64,000 nt of DNA from DAOMFB01 sp963721385 (GTDB lineage Bacteria; Acidobacteriota; Thermoanaerobaculia; UBA5066): contig CAVRJB010000013.1 of the NCBI GenBank assembly GCA_963721385.1, positions 558,001-622,000 on the forward strand. Direction: 5' to 3'. Below, one piece after another: positions 29,957 through 38,611 of this stretch. Position 1 is the stretch's first letter; the number at the start of each line of letters is the position of its first letter. The position numbers were made by a program, and so were the translations under genes. The notes below the pieces were generated by a model, which saw nothing but the letters and a program-made list of their open reading frames with translations, had not been told where the DNA came from and made no database searches.

Positions 29957-31503
29957 TCCTCGCGCTCGACGCCGGGACCCAGAGCGTCCGGGCCCTGGTC
30001 TTCGACCTTTCGGGGGAGCTCGTCGCCAAGGCGCGCGTCCCGATCACGCCCTACGTCTCGCCGCGGCCGGGGTGGGCCGAACAGCGGCCCGAGGTCTACT
30101 GGGAGGCGCTCGTCGCGGCCTGCGGCGCGCTCTGGTCCGGGGGCACAGCCCGTCCCGGGGACGTGGCCGGCCTGGCTCTGACGACACAGCGGGCGACGAT
30201 GGTCAACGTGGACCCGGAGGGACGCCCCCTCCGTCCCGCGATCGTCTGGCTGGACCAGCGTCGTGCGGAAGGCGTCCCGCGGCTCTCGGGACTCTGGGGC
30301 CTCGCGTTCAAGGCCATCGGAATGTCCCGGACCGTGGCCCAGTTCCAGGCCGACGCGGAGGCGAACTGGATCCGGGCGAACGAGCCCGATGTCTTTCGGC
30401 GGACGCACAAGTTCCTCTTCCTGTCCGGGTACCTCACGCACCGTCTGACGGGCCGCTTCGTCGACTCCGTCGGCTGCCAGGTCGGATACGTCCCCTTCGA
30501 CTACCGGCGGCTCCGTTGGGCCCGCGCCGGTGACTGGAAGTGGAAGGCCGTTTCCGTCGAAAGGGAACAGCTGCCCGATCTCGTTCCGCCCGGCCAGCCT
30601 CTCGGCGAGTTGACCTCCGACGCGGCCGAGGCGACGGGGCTTCCCCCGGGCCTCCCGGTCATCGCGGCGGCGGCGGACAAGGCCTGCGAAGTCATCGGCG
30701 CCGGCTGCCTCTCGCCCGAGGTCGGCTGCCTGAGCTACGGCACGACGGCCACCATCAACACGACCCACCGCCGTTACATCGAGCCGTACCCGCTGTTTCC
30801 CCCGTATCCCGCCGCCGTGCCCGGCGCCTACAGCCTGGAGATCCAGATCTACCGCGGGTACTGGATGGTCAGCTGGTTCCGCGACGAGTTCGGCGACCGA
30901 GAGGCGGCCCTTGCGCGGGAGCGGGGAATCGAGCCGGAGAGCCTCTTCGACGAGCTGGTCCGTCAGGTTCCACCCGGCTCGATGGGTCTCGTCCTCCAGC
31001 CCTACTGGTCGCCCGGCGTGAAGGTGCCCGGCCCCGAGGCGAAAGGCGCCGTGATCGGCTTCGGCGACGTCCACACGCGCGCGCATCTCTATCGAGCCAT
31101 TCTGGAGGGGCTCGCCTACGCGCTGCGCGACGGCAAGGAGCGCTGCGAACGGCGTAGCGGCGTTCCGATCACCGAGCTTCGCGTGGCCGGGGGAGGCTCT
31201 CAGAGCGACGCCGCGCTTCAGATCACGGCCGACGTCTTCGGCCTGCCGGTCGGCCGCCCGCACGTCTACGAAGCCTCGGGGCTGGGCGCCGCCATCGACG
31301 CGTCCGTCGGCCTCGGCCTCCACCGGGACTTCGACGCCGCCGTGAAATCGATGACGCGCGTGGGGCGGGTCTTCTCTCCCGATCCCGCGACCTCGGCCCT
31401 CTACGGCGAGCTCTATTCGCGCGTCTACCGGCAGATGTACGCGCGCTTGAAGCCGCTCTACAACGAGATCCGCGCGATCACCGGCTACCCGCCGGGCCGA
31501 TGA
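29941..31503 (+). CDS. FGGY-family carbohydrate kinase
   Basis: 520 residues. The N-terminal ATPase half begins LILALDAGTQSVRALVFD and has GLALTTQRATMVNVD. The C-terminal half has GCLSYGTTATINTTHR and the FGGY nucleotide motif ELRVAGGGSQSDAALQITADVFGLPV. Members phosphorylate glycerol, xylulose, ribulose or similar polyols. Sequence alone does not fix the substrate, but its 16-nt overlap with glpD makes glycerol, dihydroxyacetone or a glycerol-like polyol most likely. It closes the three-gene operon. Confidence 0.88.
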   Translation: MGRELILALDAGTQSVRALVFDLSGELVAKARVPITPYVSPRPGWAEQRPEVYWEALVAACGALWSGGTARPGDVAGLALTTQRATMVNVDPEGRPLRPAIVWLDQRRAEGVPRLSGLWGLAFKAIGMSRTVAQFQADAEANWIRANEPDVFRRTHKFLFLSGYLTHRLTGRFVDSVGCQVGYVPFDYRRLRWARAGDWKWKAVSVEREQLPDLVPPGQPLGELTSDAAEATGLPPGLPVIAAAADKACEVIGAGCLSPEVGCLSYGTTATINTTHRRYIEPYPLFPPYPAAVPGAYSLEIQIYRGYWMVSWFRDEFGDREAALARERGIEPESLFDELVRQVPPGSMGLVLQPYWSPGVKVPGPEAKGAVIGFGDVHTRAHLYRAILEGLAYALRDGKERCERRSGVPITELRVAGGGSQSDAALQITADVFGLPVGRPHVYEASGLGAAIDASVGLGLHRDFDAAVKSMTRVGRVFSPDPATSALYGELYSRVYRQMYARLKPLYNEIRAITGYPPGR

Positions 31504-31512
31504 AGGCCACCC

Positions 31513-31518
31513 TATAAT
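31513..31518 (+). promoter_or_regulatory. -10 promoter element for the lipoamide dehydrogenase gene
   Basis: A consensus TATAAT at 31513-31518 lies 45 nt before the GTG start. It is followed by a leader with AAGGAG, so this is a conventional leadered promoter. It lies just after the stop of the FGGY kinase gene. Confidence 0.5.
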
Positions 31519-31563
31519 CCGCCGGTCTTCGCGCCGCCCGGCGCGTGCCCGCAAGGAGACCCC

Positions 31564-32988
31564 GTGAGCCCATCGCCCTTCTCCTACGACCTCGTCATCA
31601 TCGGCTCCGGGCCCGGCGGCTACGTCGCGGCGATCCGGGCCGCCCAGCTCGGCCTCCGGACCGCGATCGTCGAGAAGGACGCGAAGGTTCCGGGCGTCGG
31701 ACTCGGCGGCAACTGTCTCCACCGCGGCTGCATCCCGACGAAGGCGATGCTCAAGTCCGCGACGCTCCTGACCGAGGCGCGCGACGCGGCGGAGTTCGGC
31801 GTGAAGACCGCCGGCGTCGAGCTCGACTTCCCCGCCGTCGCGAAGTTCCGCGACAAGGTCGTGATCAAGGGCGCGCGGGGCGTCGAGTACCAGATGAAGA
31901 AGAACAAGGTGGACGTCCACGCAGGGCGCGGGCGCCTTGCGGGCCCGAACGCCGTGATCGTGACCAGCGACGGCGGCGAGACCCGGCTCGAGGCGAAGAA
32001 CGTCCTGATCGCGACCGGATCCGTCCCGCGCGATCTCCCCTTCCTGAAGGCCGACGGGCACCGGATCCTGAACTCCGACCACATCCTGAAGTCGACGTCC
32101 GTCCCGACGTCGCTCCTCGTCATCGGCTCGGGGGCCGTCGGCGCCGAGTTCGCGTCGTGCTTCTCCCGGTACGGGACGAAGACCATCCTCGTCGAGGTCC
32201 TCCCGCGCCTCCTTCCGGTCGAGGACGAGGAGATCTCGCGGGAGATCGAGAAGTCGTTCCGGAAAAAGAAGATCGAATGCCACGTGAAGACCGGGGTGGA
32301 GTCGGCCACGCCCGACGCCGACGGGACCGTCACCGTCGCCGCAAAGGGGCCCGACGGCGCCCCGCTCTCCTGGACGGTCGAAAAGGTGCTGCTCGCGGTC
32401 GGGCGGAAGCCGGTGACCGAGGGAATCGGCCTCGAGACCGCGGGCATCGTGACGGACCGCGGCTATGTCGTCGTCGACAAGTGGCAGCGGACGAACGTGC
32501 CGAACGTCTGGGCCATCGGGGACGTCACGCCGACGATCTGGCTCGCGCACGTCGCCTCCGCCGAGGGAATCGTCGCGGCGGAGATGATGGCCGGCTACCC
32601 GACGTACGCGATCAATCGCGACCAGGTGCCCGGCTGCACCTACTGCGACCCGGAGGTCGCGTCGATCGGGCTGACGGAGGCGAAGGCCCGCGAACGCGGC
32701 TACGACGTCGCCGTCGGCAGATTCGGCTTCCAGGTCCTCGCGAAGAGCGCCATGGAGCACACGAACGAGGGGTTCGTGAAGGTCGTCTCGGAGAAGAAGT
32801 ACGACGAGATCCTCGGCGTCCACATCATCGGGCCGCATGCGACGGAGCTGATCTCGGAGGCCGCCGCCCTCCTCCGCTGCGAGGCGACGACCGAGGAGAT
32901 GATCCGGACGATCCACGCGCACCCGACGCTGTCCGAGGCGATGCACGAGGCGGCGGAGGCGGTCCACGGCCACAACATTCATGGATAA
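31564..32988 (+). CDS. lpdA: Dihydrolipoyl dehydrogenase
   Basis: 474 residues. It has the FAD Rossmann motif IIGSGPGGYVAAIRAAQLG and the redox-active disulfide in GGNCLHRGCIPTKAML (the E3-type CX4C). The NAD motif is VIGSGAVGAEFASCFSRYG, and the C-terminal base is His in HAHPTLSEAMHEA. This is the E3 subunit that reoxidises lipoamide in pyruvate, 2-oxoglutarate or branched-chain dehydrogenases and glycine cleavage. None of those partner genes is in the window. GTG 31564 is preceded by AAGGAG. Its end overlaps the KdpD-type kinase by 8 nt, an unusual coupling of central metabolism with potassium sensing. Confidence 0.93.
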   Translation: MSPSPFSYDLVIIGSGPGGYVAAIRAAQLGLRTAIVEKDAKVPGVGLGGNCLHRGCIPTKAMLKSATLLTEARDAAEFGVKTAGVELDFPAVAKFRDKVVIKGARGVEYQMKKNKVDVHAGRGRLAGPNAVIVTSDGGETRLEAKNVLIATGSVPRDLPFLKADGHRILNSDHILKSTSVPTSLLVIGSGAVGAEFASCFSRYGTKTILVEVLPRLLPVEDEEISREIEKSFRKKKIECHVKTGVESATPDADGTVTVAAKGPDGAPLSWTVEKVLLAVGRKPVTEGIGLETAGIVTDRGYVVVDKWQRTNVPNVWAIGDVTPTIWLAHVASAEGIVAAEMMAGYPTYAINRDQVPGCTYCDPEVASIGLTEAKARERGYDVAVGRFGFQVLAKSAMEHTNEGFVKVVSEKKYDEILGVHIIGPHATELISEAAALLRCEATTEEMIRTIHAHPTLSEAMHEAAEAVHGHNIHG

Positions 32989-34489
32989 GGGGCCGTCTTC
33001 GGCGGCCCCTCGAACCCCCGGCACGGCTGACACGGCCGGGGGCCTCGTTCGGCATGTCCTCGACGTCGGAGCCGCGGTCCTCGCGATCGCCGGGGCGACG
33101 GCCATCGGCCGGCTCGCGGGCACGAACGCCACGACCACCGGCTTCCTCTTCCTGATCGTCGTCCTCGGCGTGGCGGTCGGGCGCGGCCTCGTGGCGGGGA
33201 CGATCGCCTCGCTGGCTGGCACGGTGGCCTTCAACTACTTCTTCCTGCCGCCCGTCGGGACCCTCACCATTGCCGACCCGTCGAACTGGGTGGCTCTCGC
33301 GGCGTTTCTCGTCGCCTCCACCGTCGCCAGCCGGCTCGTGGCGCGGGCCCGGCAGCAAGCCGCCGATGCCGAGGCACGGCGGGCCGAGGTCGAGGCGCTT
33401 TACGACCTCTCGGTCGACCTCTTCACCGCGACGAACCGGGTGGGCGCGCTCGGCCTCGCGGCCGGGCGGGCACTCCGGACGATCGGCGCGGCGGGGGGCG
33501 GCCTCGTCCTGTTCCGCGAAGGGCCCGTCAGGGCCGAGGTGATCTTCGACGTCGGTGGATCACTCCGGCCGGACGACCCGCTCGTGGATGCCGTCGGGCG
33601 GAACGGCGAGACGGTGGAGGTGCCCGCCGCCGGCTTCTCCCGTGACGTCTACCTCCCCCTCGGGGTCGGCGGCAAACCGAACGGCGTCCTCGTGGCGCGG
33701 GGAACGCGGGCCGAGCGGACGGCCCTTGAGTCAGTCGGACGGCTCGTCGCGCTGGCTGTCGAGCGCGAGCGGTTCCTCCGCGAGCGAACGGCCATGGAGG
33801 CCCTCCGGGAAAGCGAGTCGTTGAAGACGTCCCTGCTCCGCGCGGTCTCGCACGATCTCCGGACGCCGATCACCGCGATACGGATCGGCCTCGAGCGGCT
33901 CCGGAGGAACGCCGGCGCCGAAGAAGCCGTGAACGAGGTCGCCCGCGAGACGGAGAGGTTGTCGCGGCGCATCGACAACCTCCTCGCCATGGCGCGCCTC
34001 GACGCCGGCACGTTCCTCCCGAAGCCGGAGCCTTCGCCCGCGGCCGACCTCTTCCGTGCCGCGATCGAGAGCCTGTCGCTCGTGGTCCAAGGGCGCGCCG
34101 TCGAGGTCTCGATCGCGCCGGAGACGCCCGATCTCCTCGTCGACCCGGCCCTCGCCGTCGAGATCCTGTCGAACCTCCTCGAGAACGCCGCCCGCGTTTC
34201 GGCCCCCGAGGCGCCCCTCGAGCTCTCGGCGGCGCCGGCGCCTCTCGAGCCGGGTCGGGTCCGCCTCGAAGTGCTCGACCGCGGCCCGGGCGTTCCCACC
34301 GCGGTGAAGCGCGCGGTCACCGCGCGGGTGGAATCCGGCGATACCGGCCGGACGGGGCTGGGGCTCGAGATCTGCCGGTCTCTGTCGCGCGCCCTCGGCG
34401 GGAGCGTCAGCCTCGCCGATCGGCCAGGAGGAGGGACGGTCGCCCGGATCGACCTTCCGGCGGTTCCCGCGGCCGGAGACCCGGGATGA
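32981..34489 (+). CDS. KdpD-type sensor histidine kinase lacking the N-terminal KdpD/Usp module
   Basis: 502 residues equivalent to the C-terminal half of KdpD. They comprise a four-helix DUF4118-type membrane domain (NYFFLPPVGTLTIADPSNW), a GAF-like region, the phospho-acceptor box AVSHDLRTPITAIR, the N-box LLENAARVS and G-boxes (RTGLGLEICRSLS). The cytoplasmic osmosensor and Usp domains that precede these in E. coli KdpD are absent here and occur as a separate gene at 41332. It overlaps lpdA by 8 nt and kdpE by 4 nt (ATGA), so kinase and regulator are coupled. Confidence 0.9.
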   Translation: MDKGPSSAAPRTPGTADTAGGLVRHVLDVGAAVLAIAGATAIGRLAGTNATTTGFLFLIVVLGVAVGRGLVAGTIASLAGTVAFNYFFLPPVGTLTIADPSNWVALAAFLVASTVASRLVARARQQAADAEARRAEVEALYDLSVDLFTATNRVGALGLAAGRALRTIGAAGGGLVLFREGPVRAEVIFDVGGSLRPDDPLVDAVGRNGETVEVPAAGFSRDVYLPLGVGGKPNGVLVARGTRAERTALESVGRLVALAVERERFLRERTAMEALRESESLKTSLLRAVSHDLRTPITAIRIGLERLRRNAGAEEAVNEVARETERLSRRIDNLLAMARLDAGTFLPKPEPSPAADLFRAAIESLSLVVQGRAVEVSIAPETPDLLVDPALAVEILSNLLENAARVSAPEAPLELSAAPAPLEPGRVRLEVLDRGPGVPTAVKRAVTARVESGDTGRTGLGLEICRSLSRALGGSVSLADRPGGGTVARIDLPAVPAAGDPG

Positions 34490-35195
34490 TCCGAGCCGCC
34501 CACGCGCCGCGGATCCTCGTCGTGGACGACGATCCCGGCATCCGGCGAGCCCTCCACGCCGAGTTGCAGGCAGCGGGCTACGACGTCATCGAGGCGGCGG
34601 AAGGCGACGAGGGGCTCCGCCGGTTCGAGGCGGAGGCCCCCGACCTCGTCCTGACCGACCTCGCGATGCCGGGAACGGACGGGTACGACCTGATCGCCTC
34701 CGTACGGCGGCGCGCGAGGACTCCGATCGTCGTCCTGTCGGTCCGCGGCGGGGAGGCGGACAAGGTGCGCTCCCTCGACCTCGGAGCCGACGACTACGTC
34801 ACGAAACCGTTCTCCGTCCATGAGCTGCTCGCCCGCGTCCGGGCGCAGCTCCGGCGGACCCGGGACGACGCGGCGCCCGGCTCCCTGGAGTTCCCGGGCC
34901 TCGTCATCGACCGCGAGCGGCACCTCGTCGTCGTCGAGGGGCGCGAGGTGCGCCTGACGCCGACCGAGTTCTCGATCCTGGAGTTCCTCGCCTCCCGCGC
35001 CGGAAAGCCGGTCACGATCGCCCAGATCATCGGCCGCGTCTGGCACGGTGCGCCGGGGACGACGCCCGACGTCGTCCGCGTCCACGTCGGCTCGCTACGG
35101 AAGAAGATCGACGACCGCCCGACCCGGCCCGGCCCCGATTCCTCGTCACAGAGCCCTGGGTCGGCTACCGCTTTGTCGTTGAACCTATTGACTGA
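34486..35195 (+). CDS. kdpE: KdpE-like OmpR-family response regulator (apparent frameshift near the 3' end)
   Basis: Receiver domain with VVDDDPGIRRAL, phospho-acceptor Asp in LVLTDLAMPG, and KPFSVHELLAR, followed by an OmpR winged-helix domain (LTPTEFSILEFL, VHVGSLRKKI). At the CCCC near 35133-35136 one base appears missing. Restoring it yields the canonical KdpE ending VTEPWVGYRFVVE and a stop at 35195, giving 236 residues. Uncorrected, the frame runs into unrelated residues to 35217. It should activate kdpFABC under potassium limitation or osmotic stress when phosphorylated by the adjacent kinase. Confidence 0.88.
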
Positions 35196-35514
35196 AAAGG
35201 GGTTTCACCGCCTTTAGGGATTCTTTCGGCCTCCTTCCGGACTTCTTGGGGAGGTCGGCCGCAAGTTCCCGGCGTGAACACGGAGACCCAAGTCCCACCC
35301 ACCGAACCTACTTCAGGCCTTCCTCCTCGTCGCTCTGGCGATCGCGTCGCTCGTCGGCGGCGCCGCGGTGGCGCTCTACGTCGACGGATTCGCATGTCTG
35401 GCCGTCGTCCTCGCCGGCTTCGGAGGCTATCTCGCGCTCTTCGCGGCCGCGCTTCGCCGGTTCGGCGGGGACTGGGATCGCTGGCGCGAGCCAGACTCGG
35501 AATGGCGCTCCGGC
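35196..35514 (+). other. Gap with a possible small membrane ORF or porin leader
   Basis: From GTG 35274 a hydrophilic start (NTETQVPP) is followed, one frame over near 35320, by two hydrophobic stretches (AFLLVALAIASLVGGAAVAL and CLAVVLAGFGGYLALFAAAL). The chain then reads on without a stop into the porin gene. It may be a two-helix membrane protein whose stop is lost through an indel, or non-coding leader with fortuitous reading. The kdp promoter should also lie here. Confidence 0.3.
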
Positions 35515-36693
35515 ATGCGGCGCCCGTCGGGCGGAAAGCGCGGAAGCGGCGCCCTGCGCCTGGCCGCCACGACGATCCTCTCGGCGGCCGTGGCCCTCCC
35601 ACTCGTCGGCGAGGAGGCCCCGACTCCCAGGCCGACGCCGGCGCCCGTAGCCGCCGAGTCCGCGGCTCCTGCCGAAAAGCCCTGGTACCAGGAGATCACC
35701 GTCAACGGCTTCCTCTCGGTCTGGTACGAGTACAACACCAACCGCCCGGCCTCGGGCCGCAACCAGTACCGCGTCTTCGACTATCTGGACAACAGCGTGA
35801 GCGTCGACGCGGCCGAGATCGTCGTCCAGAAAGCCGTCGAGAAGCCCGGCGACGTCGGCTTCCGAGTCGACGCCGTCGCCGGCAACGTGGCGAGGGTCTC
35901 GTCGGCCGCCGGCCTCTTCCAGGGCCAGGACTTCGACCTCCAGCAGGCCACCGTCAGCTGGATCGCCCCCGTCGGCAGCGGCCTGCGCCTCGACTTCGGC
36001 AAGTTCATCACCCACATGGGCAACGAGGTGATCGAGGGGTACGACGGCTGGAACGACAACGCCACCCGCTCCTTCGTCTTCGGCTACGCCATCCCCTTCA
36101 CCCACACCGGCCTGAAGGCCACCACGTCGTTCGGGGACCAGCTCACGGCCATGCTGGTCCTCTGCAACGGCTGGGACGTCGTGCAGGACAACAACAGCGG
36201 CAAGTCCATTGGCGCCCAGCTCATCTGGACCCCCTCGAAGGCCGTCACGGTCACGGGGAACTACATGGGCGGCCCCGAGCAGCCCAACTCGACCGCGAAC
36301 TGGCGCAACGTCGGCAACGTCGTGGCCCAGTGGAAGGCCACCGACCGGACGGTCTTCACCCTCGAGCTGACCTACGGGGGCGAGCCGAACGTCGTGACCA
36401 GCGGAGAGACGGCCACCTGGAGCGGGATCGTCGGCTACGCGCGGTTCGGCCTCACCGACTGCTTCGCCCTCAGTCTACGCGGCGAGTACTTCGCCGACCC
36501 CGACGGCGCACGGACCGGCGTCCCCCAGTACCTCAAGGAGGTCACCCTGACCCCCGAATGGAAGATCTCCCGCCACTTCCTCGTCCGCGGCGACTTCCGC
36601 CTCGACTGGTCCAGCCGCGACGTCTTCGAGAAGAAGTCCGCCTTCACCGACACCCAGCCCACGATCCTCGCCAACGTGATCTACGTCTTCTGA
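35515..36693 (+). CDS. Putative beta-barrel porin (BBP2/OmpL-like) of the kdp island
   Basis: 392 residues if started at ATG 35515, which leaves a normal signal peptide (basic RRPSGGKRG, then LAATTILSAAVALPLV). The mature chain opens with a Pro/Ala linker, then ITVNGFLSVWYEYNTNRP and amphipathic strands to the C-terminal aromatic strand ending in Phe (NVIYVF), the outer-membrane sorting signal. It resembles the OmpL-like porin-2 family. Position directly before kdpF suggests it lets potassium or small solutes through the outer membrane when Kdp is induced. An in-frame upstream start (35368) would add a hydrophobic segment. Confidence 0.75.
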   Translation: MRRPSGGKRGSGALRLAATTILSAAVALPLVGEEAPTPRPTPAPVAAESAAPAEKPWYQEITVNGFLSVWYEYNTNRPASGRNQYRVFDYLDNSVSVDAAEIVVQKAVEKPGDVGFRVDAVAGNVARVSSAAGLFQGQDFDLQQATVSWIAPVGSGLRLDFGKFITHMGNEVIEGYDGWNDNATRSFVFGYAIPFTHTGLKATTSFGDQLTAMLVLCNGWDVVQDNNSGKSIGAQLIWTPSKAVTVTGNYMGGPEQPNSTANWRNVGNVVAQWKATDRTVFTLELTYGGEPNVVTSGETATWSGIVGYARFGLTDCFALSLRGEYFADPDGARTGVPQYLKEVTLTPEWKISRHFLVRGDFRLDWSSRDVFEKKSAFTDTQPTILANVIYVF

Positions 36694-36704
36694 AAAGGAA
36701 TCCG

Positions 36705-36788
36705 ATGCTCGACGTGATCTTCCTCCTCGCCACCGCCGCCCTCCTCGCCGCCTCGCTCTGGTACGCGAAGCGCTGCGACGAGCTGTGA
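36705..36788 (+). CDS. 27-residue membrane micropeptide preceding kdpF
   Basis: ATG 36705 to TGA 36788 encodes a single hydrophobic helix (LDVIFLLATAALLAASLWY) ending in a Cys-containing AKRCDEL tail. It sits 11 nt after the porin stop and 8 nt before kdpF, in the same strand and spacing as the other kdp genes. I recall similar short proteins ending near GCDRL before kdpF in other bacteria, but cannot check. It may be an extra small Kdp subunit, separate from KdpF, which follows. Confidence 0.65.
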   Translation: MLDVIFLLATAALLAASLWYAKRCDEL

Positions 36789-36796
36789 GGGCCGTC

Positions 36797-36886
36797 ATGA
36801 CTTTCGAAAGCGCTCTCGGCCTCGTCCTCGCCGTGGCCGCCCTCGCCTATCTCCTCTACGCCCTCGTGAAACCGGAAAAGCTCTGA
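36797..36886 (+). CDS. kdpF: Potassium-transporting ATPase subunit F
   Basis: 29 residues with one transmembrane helix (ALGLVLAVAALAYLLYALV) followed by KPEKL. This matches KdpF, the small stabilising subunit of the KdpFABC complex, whose conserved end is YLxYALLRPE. It lies 7 nt before kdpA. Confidence 0.85.
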   Translation: MTFESALGLVLAVAALAYLLYALVKPEKL

Positions 36887-36893
36887 GGCCCCG

Positions 36894-38602
36894 ATGAACG
36901 ACGTCTTCCTGAAGACCGGCCTTTACTTTCTCCTGATCCTCGCCGTCACGAAGCCGCTCGGTATCTACATGAAGCGAGTTTTCGCCGGCGAGCGGACGTT
37001 CCTCGACCCCGTCATAGGCCCGGTCGAGAAGCTCCTCTACCGCCTCGGCGGCGTCGGTTCCCTCAAGGACCAGACCTGGCTCCAGTACGGCGGGGCGATG
37101 CTGATCTTCAACGTCGTCGGCCTCGTCGTCGTCTACGCGATGCAGCGGCTGCAGCACCTCCTTCCCTTCAACCCCGACAAGCTCCCCGCCGTGCCGCCCG
37201 CCCTCGCCTGGAACACCGCCGTCTCGTTCACGACGAACACGAACTGGCAGGCCTACTCCGGCGAGTCGACGATGTCCCACCTGACGCAGATGGCGGGCCT
37301 GACGATCCACAACTTCGTCTCGGCCGCAACGGGCATCGCGCTCGCCGTCGCCATCGTCCGCGGGATCGCGCGGACCGAGTCGAAGGGGATCGGCAACTTC
37401 TGGCAGGACCTCGTCCGGTCGACGCTCTGGGTCCTGCTTCCCATCAGCCTCGTCTCCGCGATCGTCCTGACGTCCCAGGGCGTGATCCAGAACTTCCAGC
37501 CGACCCGCGAGGTCACGACGCTCGAAGGGGCCGTCCAGAAGATCCCGGGCGGGCCCGTCGCCTCGCAGGAGTCGATCAAGGAGCTCGGGACGAACGGCGG
37601 CGGCTTCTTCAACGCGAACTCCGCCCACCCCTACGAGAACCCGACGCCGGCGACGAACCTCCTCGAGATGTTCCTGATCTTCGCGATCCCGGCCGGGCTG
37701 ACGTACACGCTCGGCTCGATGACCGGGAAGCCGCGACACGGCTGGGCCGTCTTCTGGGCCATGGCGATCCTCTTCCTCGGCGCGGCCTTCGTCGCCGGAT
37801 GGGCCGAGGTGCGGGGCAATCCGATTCACCACGCCCTCGGCGTCGCCGGCGGCGCCCGGGAACATGGAGGGGAAGGAGGTCCGGTTCGGGCCGGGCGACT
37901 CCGCCCTCTTCGCGACGATCACGACCGACGCCTCGTGCGGCGCCGTGAACTCGATGCACGACTCCTTCACGCCCCTCGGCGGCCTGGTCCCGCTCGTGAA
38001 CATCCAGCTCGGCGAGATCGTCTTCGGCGGGGTCGGCGCCGGGCTCTACGGGATGTTCCTCTTCGTCGTCCTCTCGGTCTTCATCGCCGGCCTCATGGTC
38101 GGCCGGACGCCCGGAGTACCTCGGCAAGCGGATCGAGGCGCACGACGTCAAGCTCGCGATGCTCGCGGTCCTGATCCTGACGTTCTCGATCCTCGTCGGG
38201 ACCGCGGCGGGCGTCGCGACGAAGGCCGGCCTCGCGAGCCTGAACAACGCCGGCCCCCACGGCCTGTCTGAGATCCTCTACGCCTACACGAGCGCGACCG
38301 GGAACAACGGCAGCGCGTTCGCCGGCCTGAACGCGAACACCGACTTCTACAACGTGACGCTGGCCGTCGCGATGTTCTTCGGCCGCTTCTGGATGATCAT
38401 CCCGCTCCTCGGCATCGCCGGCTCGCTCGCCGCCAAGAAGAAGGTCGCCGAGTCGGCGGGCACGTTCCCGGTCGACGGCCCGGTCTTCGTCTTCCTCCTC
38501 GTCAGCGTCATCCTGATCGTCGGCGCCCTCACGTTCTTCCCCGCCCTCTCGCTCGGACCGATCGTCGAGCACCTCCTGATGGGCGCCGGGAAGCTCTTCT
38601 GA
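36894..38602 (+). CDS. kdpA: Potassium-transporting ATPase channel subunit A (two apparent frameshifts)
   Basis: Read across one extra base at 37855-37860 and another at 38110-38114, the product is about 568 residues, the normal KdpA size. All four pore loops are present: TNTNWQAYSGE, GTNGGGFFNANSAHPYENP, TTDASCGAVNSMHDS and ATGNNGSAFAGL. The KdpA-specific GNMEGKEVRFG spans the first indel and GRTPEYLGKRIE the second. KdpA is the potassium-selective channel-like subunit that passes K+ to KdpB. The intact motifs on both sides of each indel argue against a decayed gene. Confidence 0.9.
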
Positions 38603-38611
38603 TCGAAAGCC

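Noticed and set aside
29878..33234. An 1118-codon minus-strand open frame over the FGGY kinase and lpdA
   Set aside because: The opposite strand encodes two textbook enzymes; the antisense product is low-complexity Asp/Arg/Val sequence.
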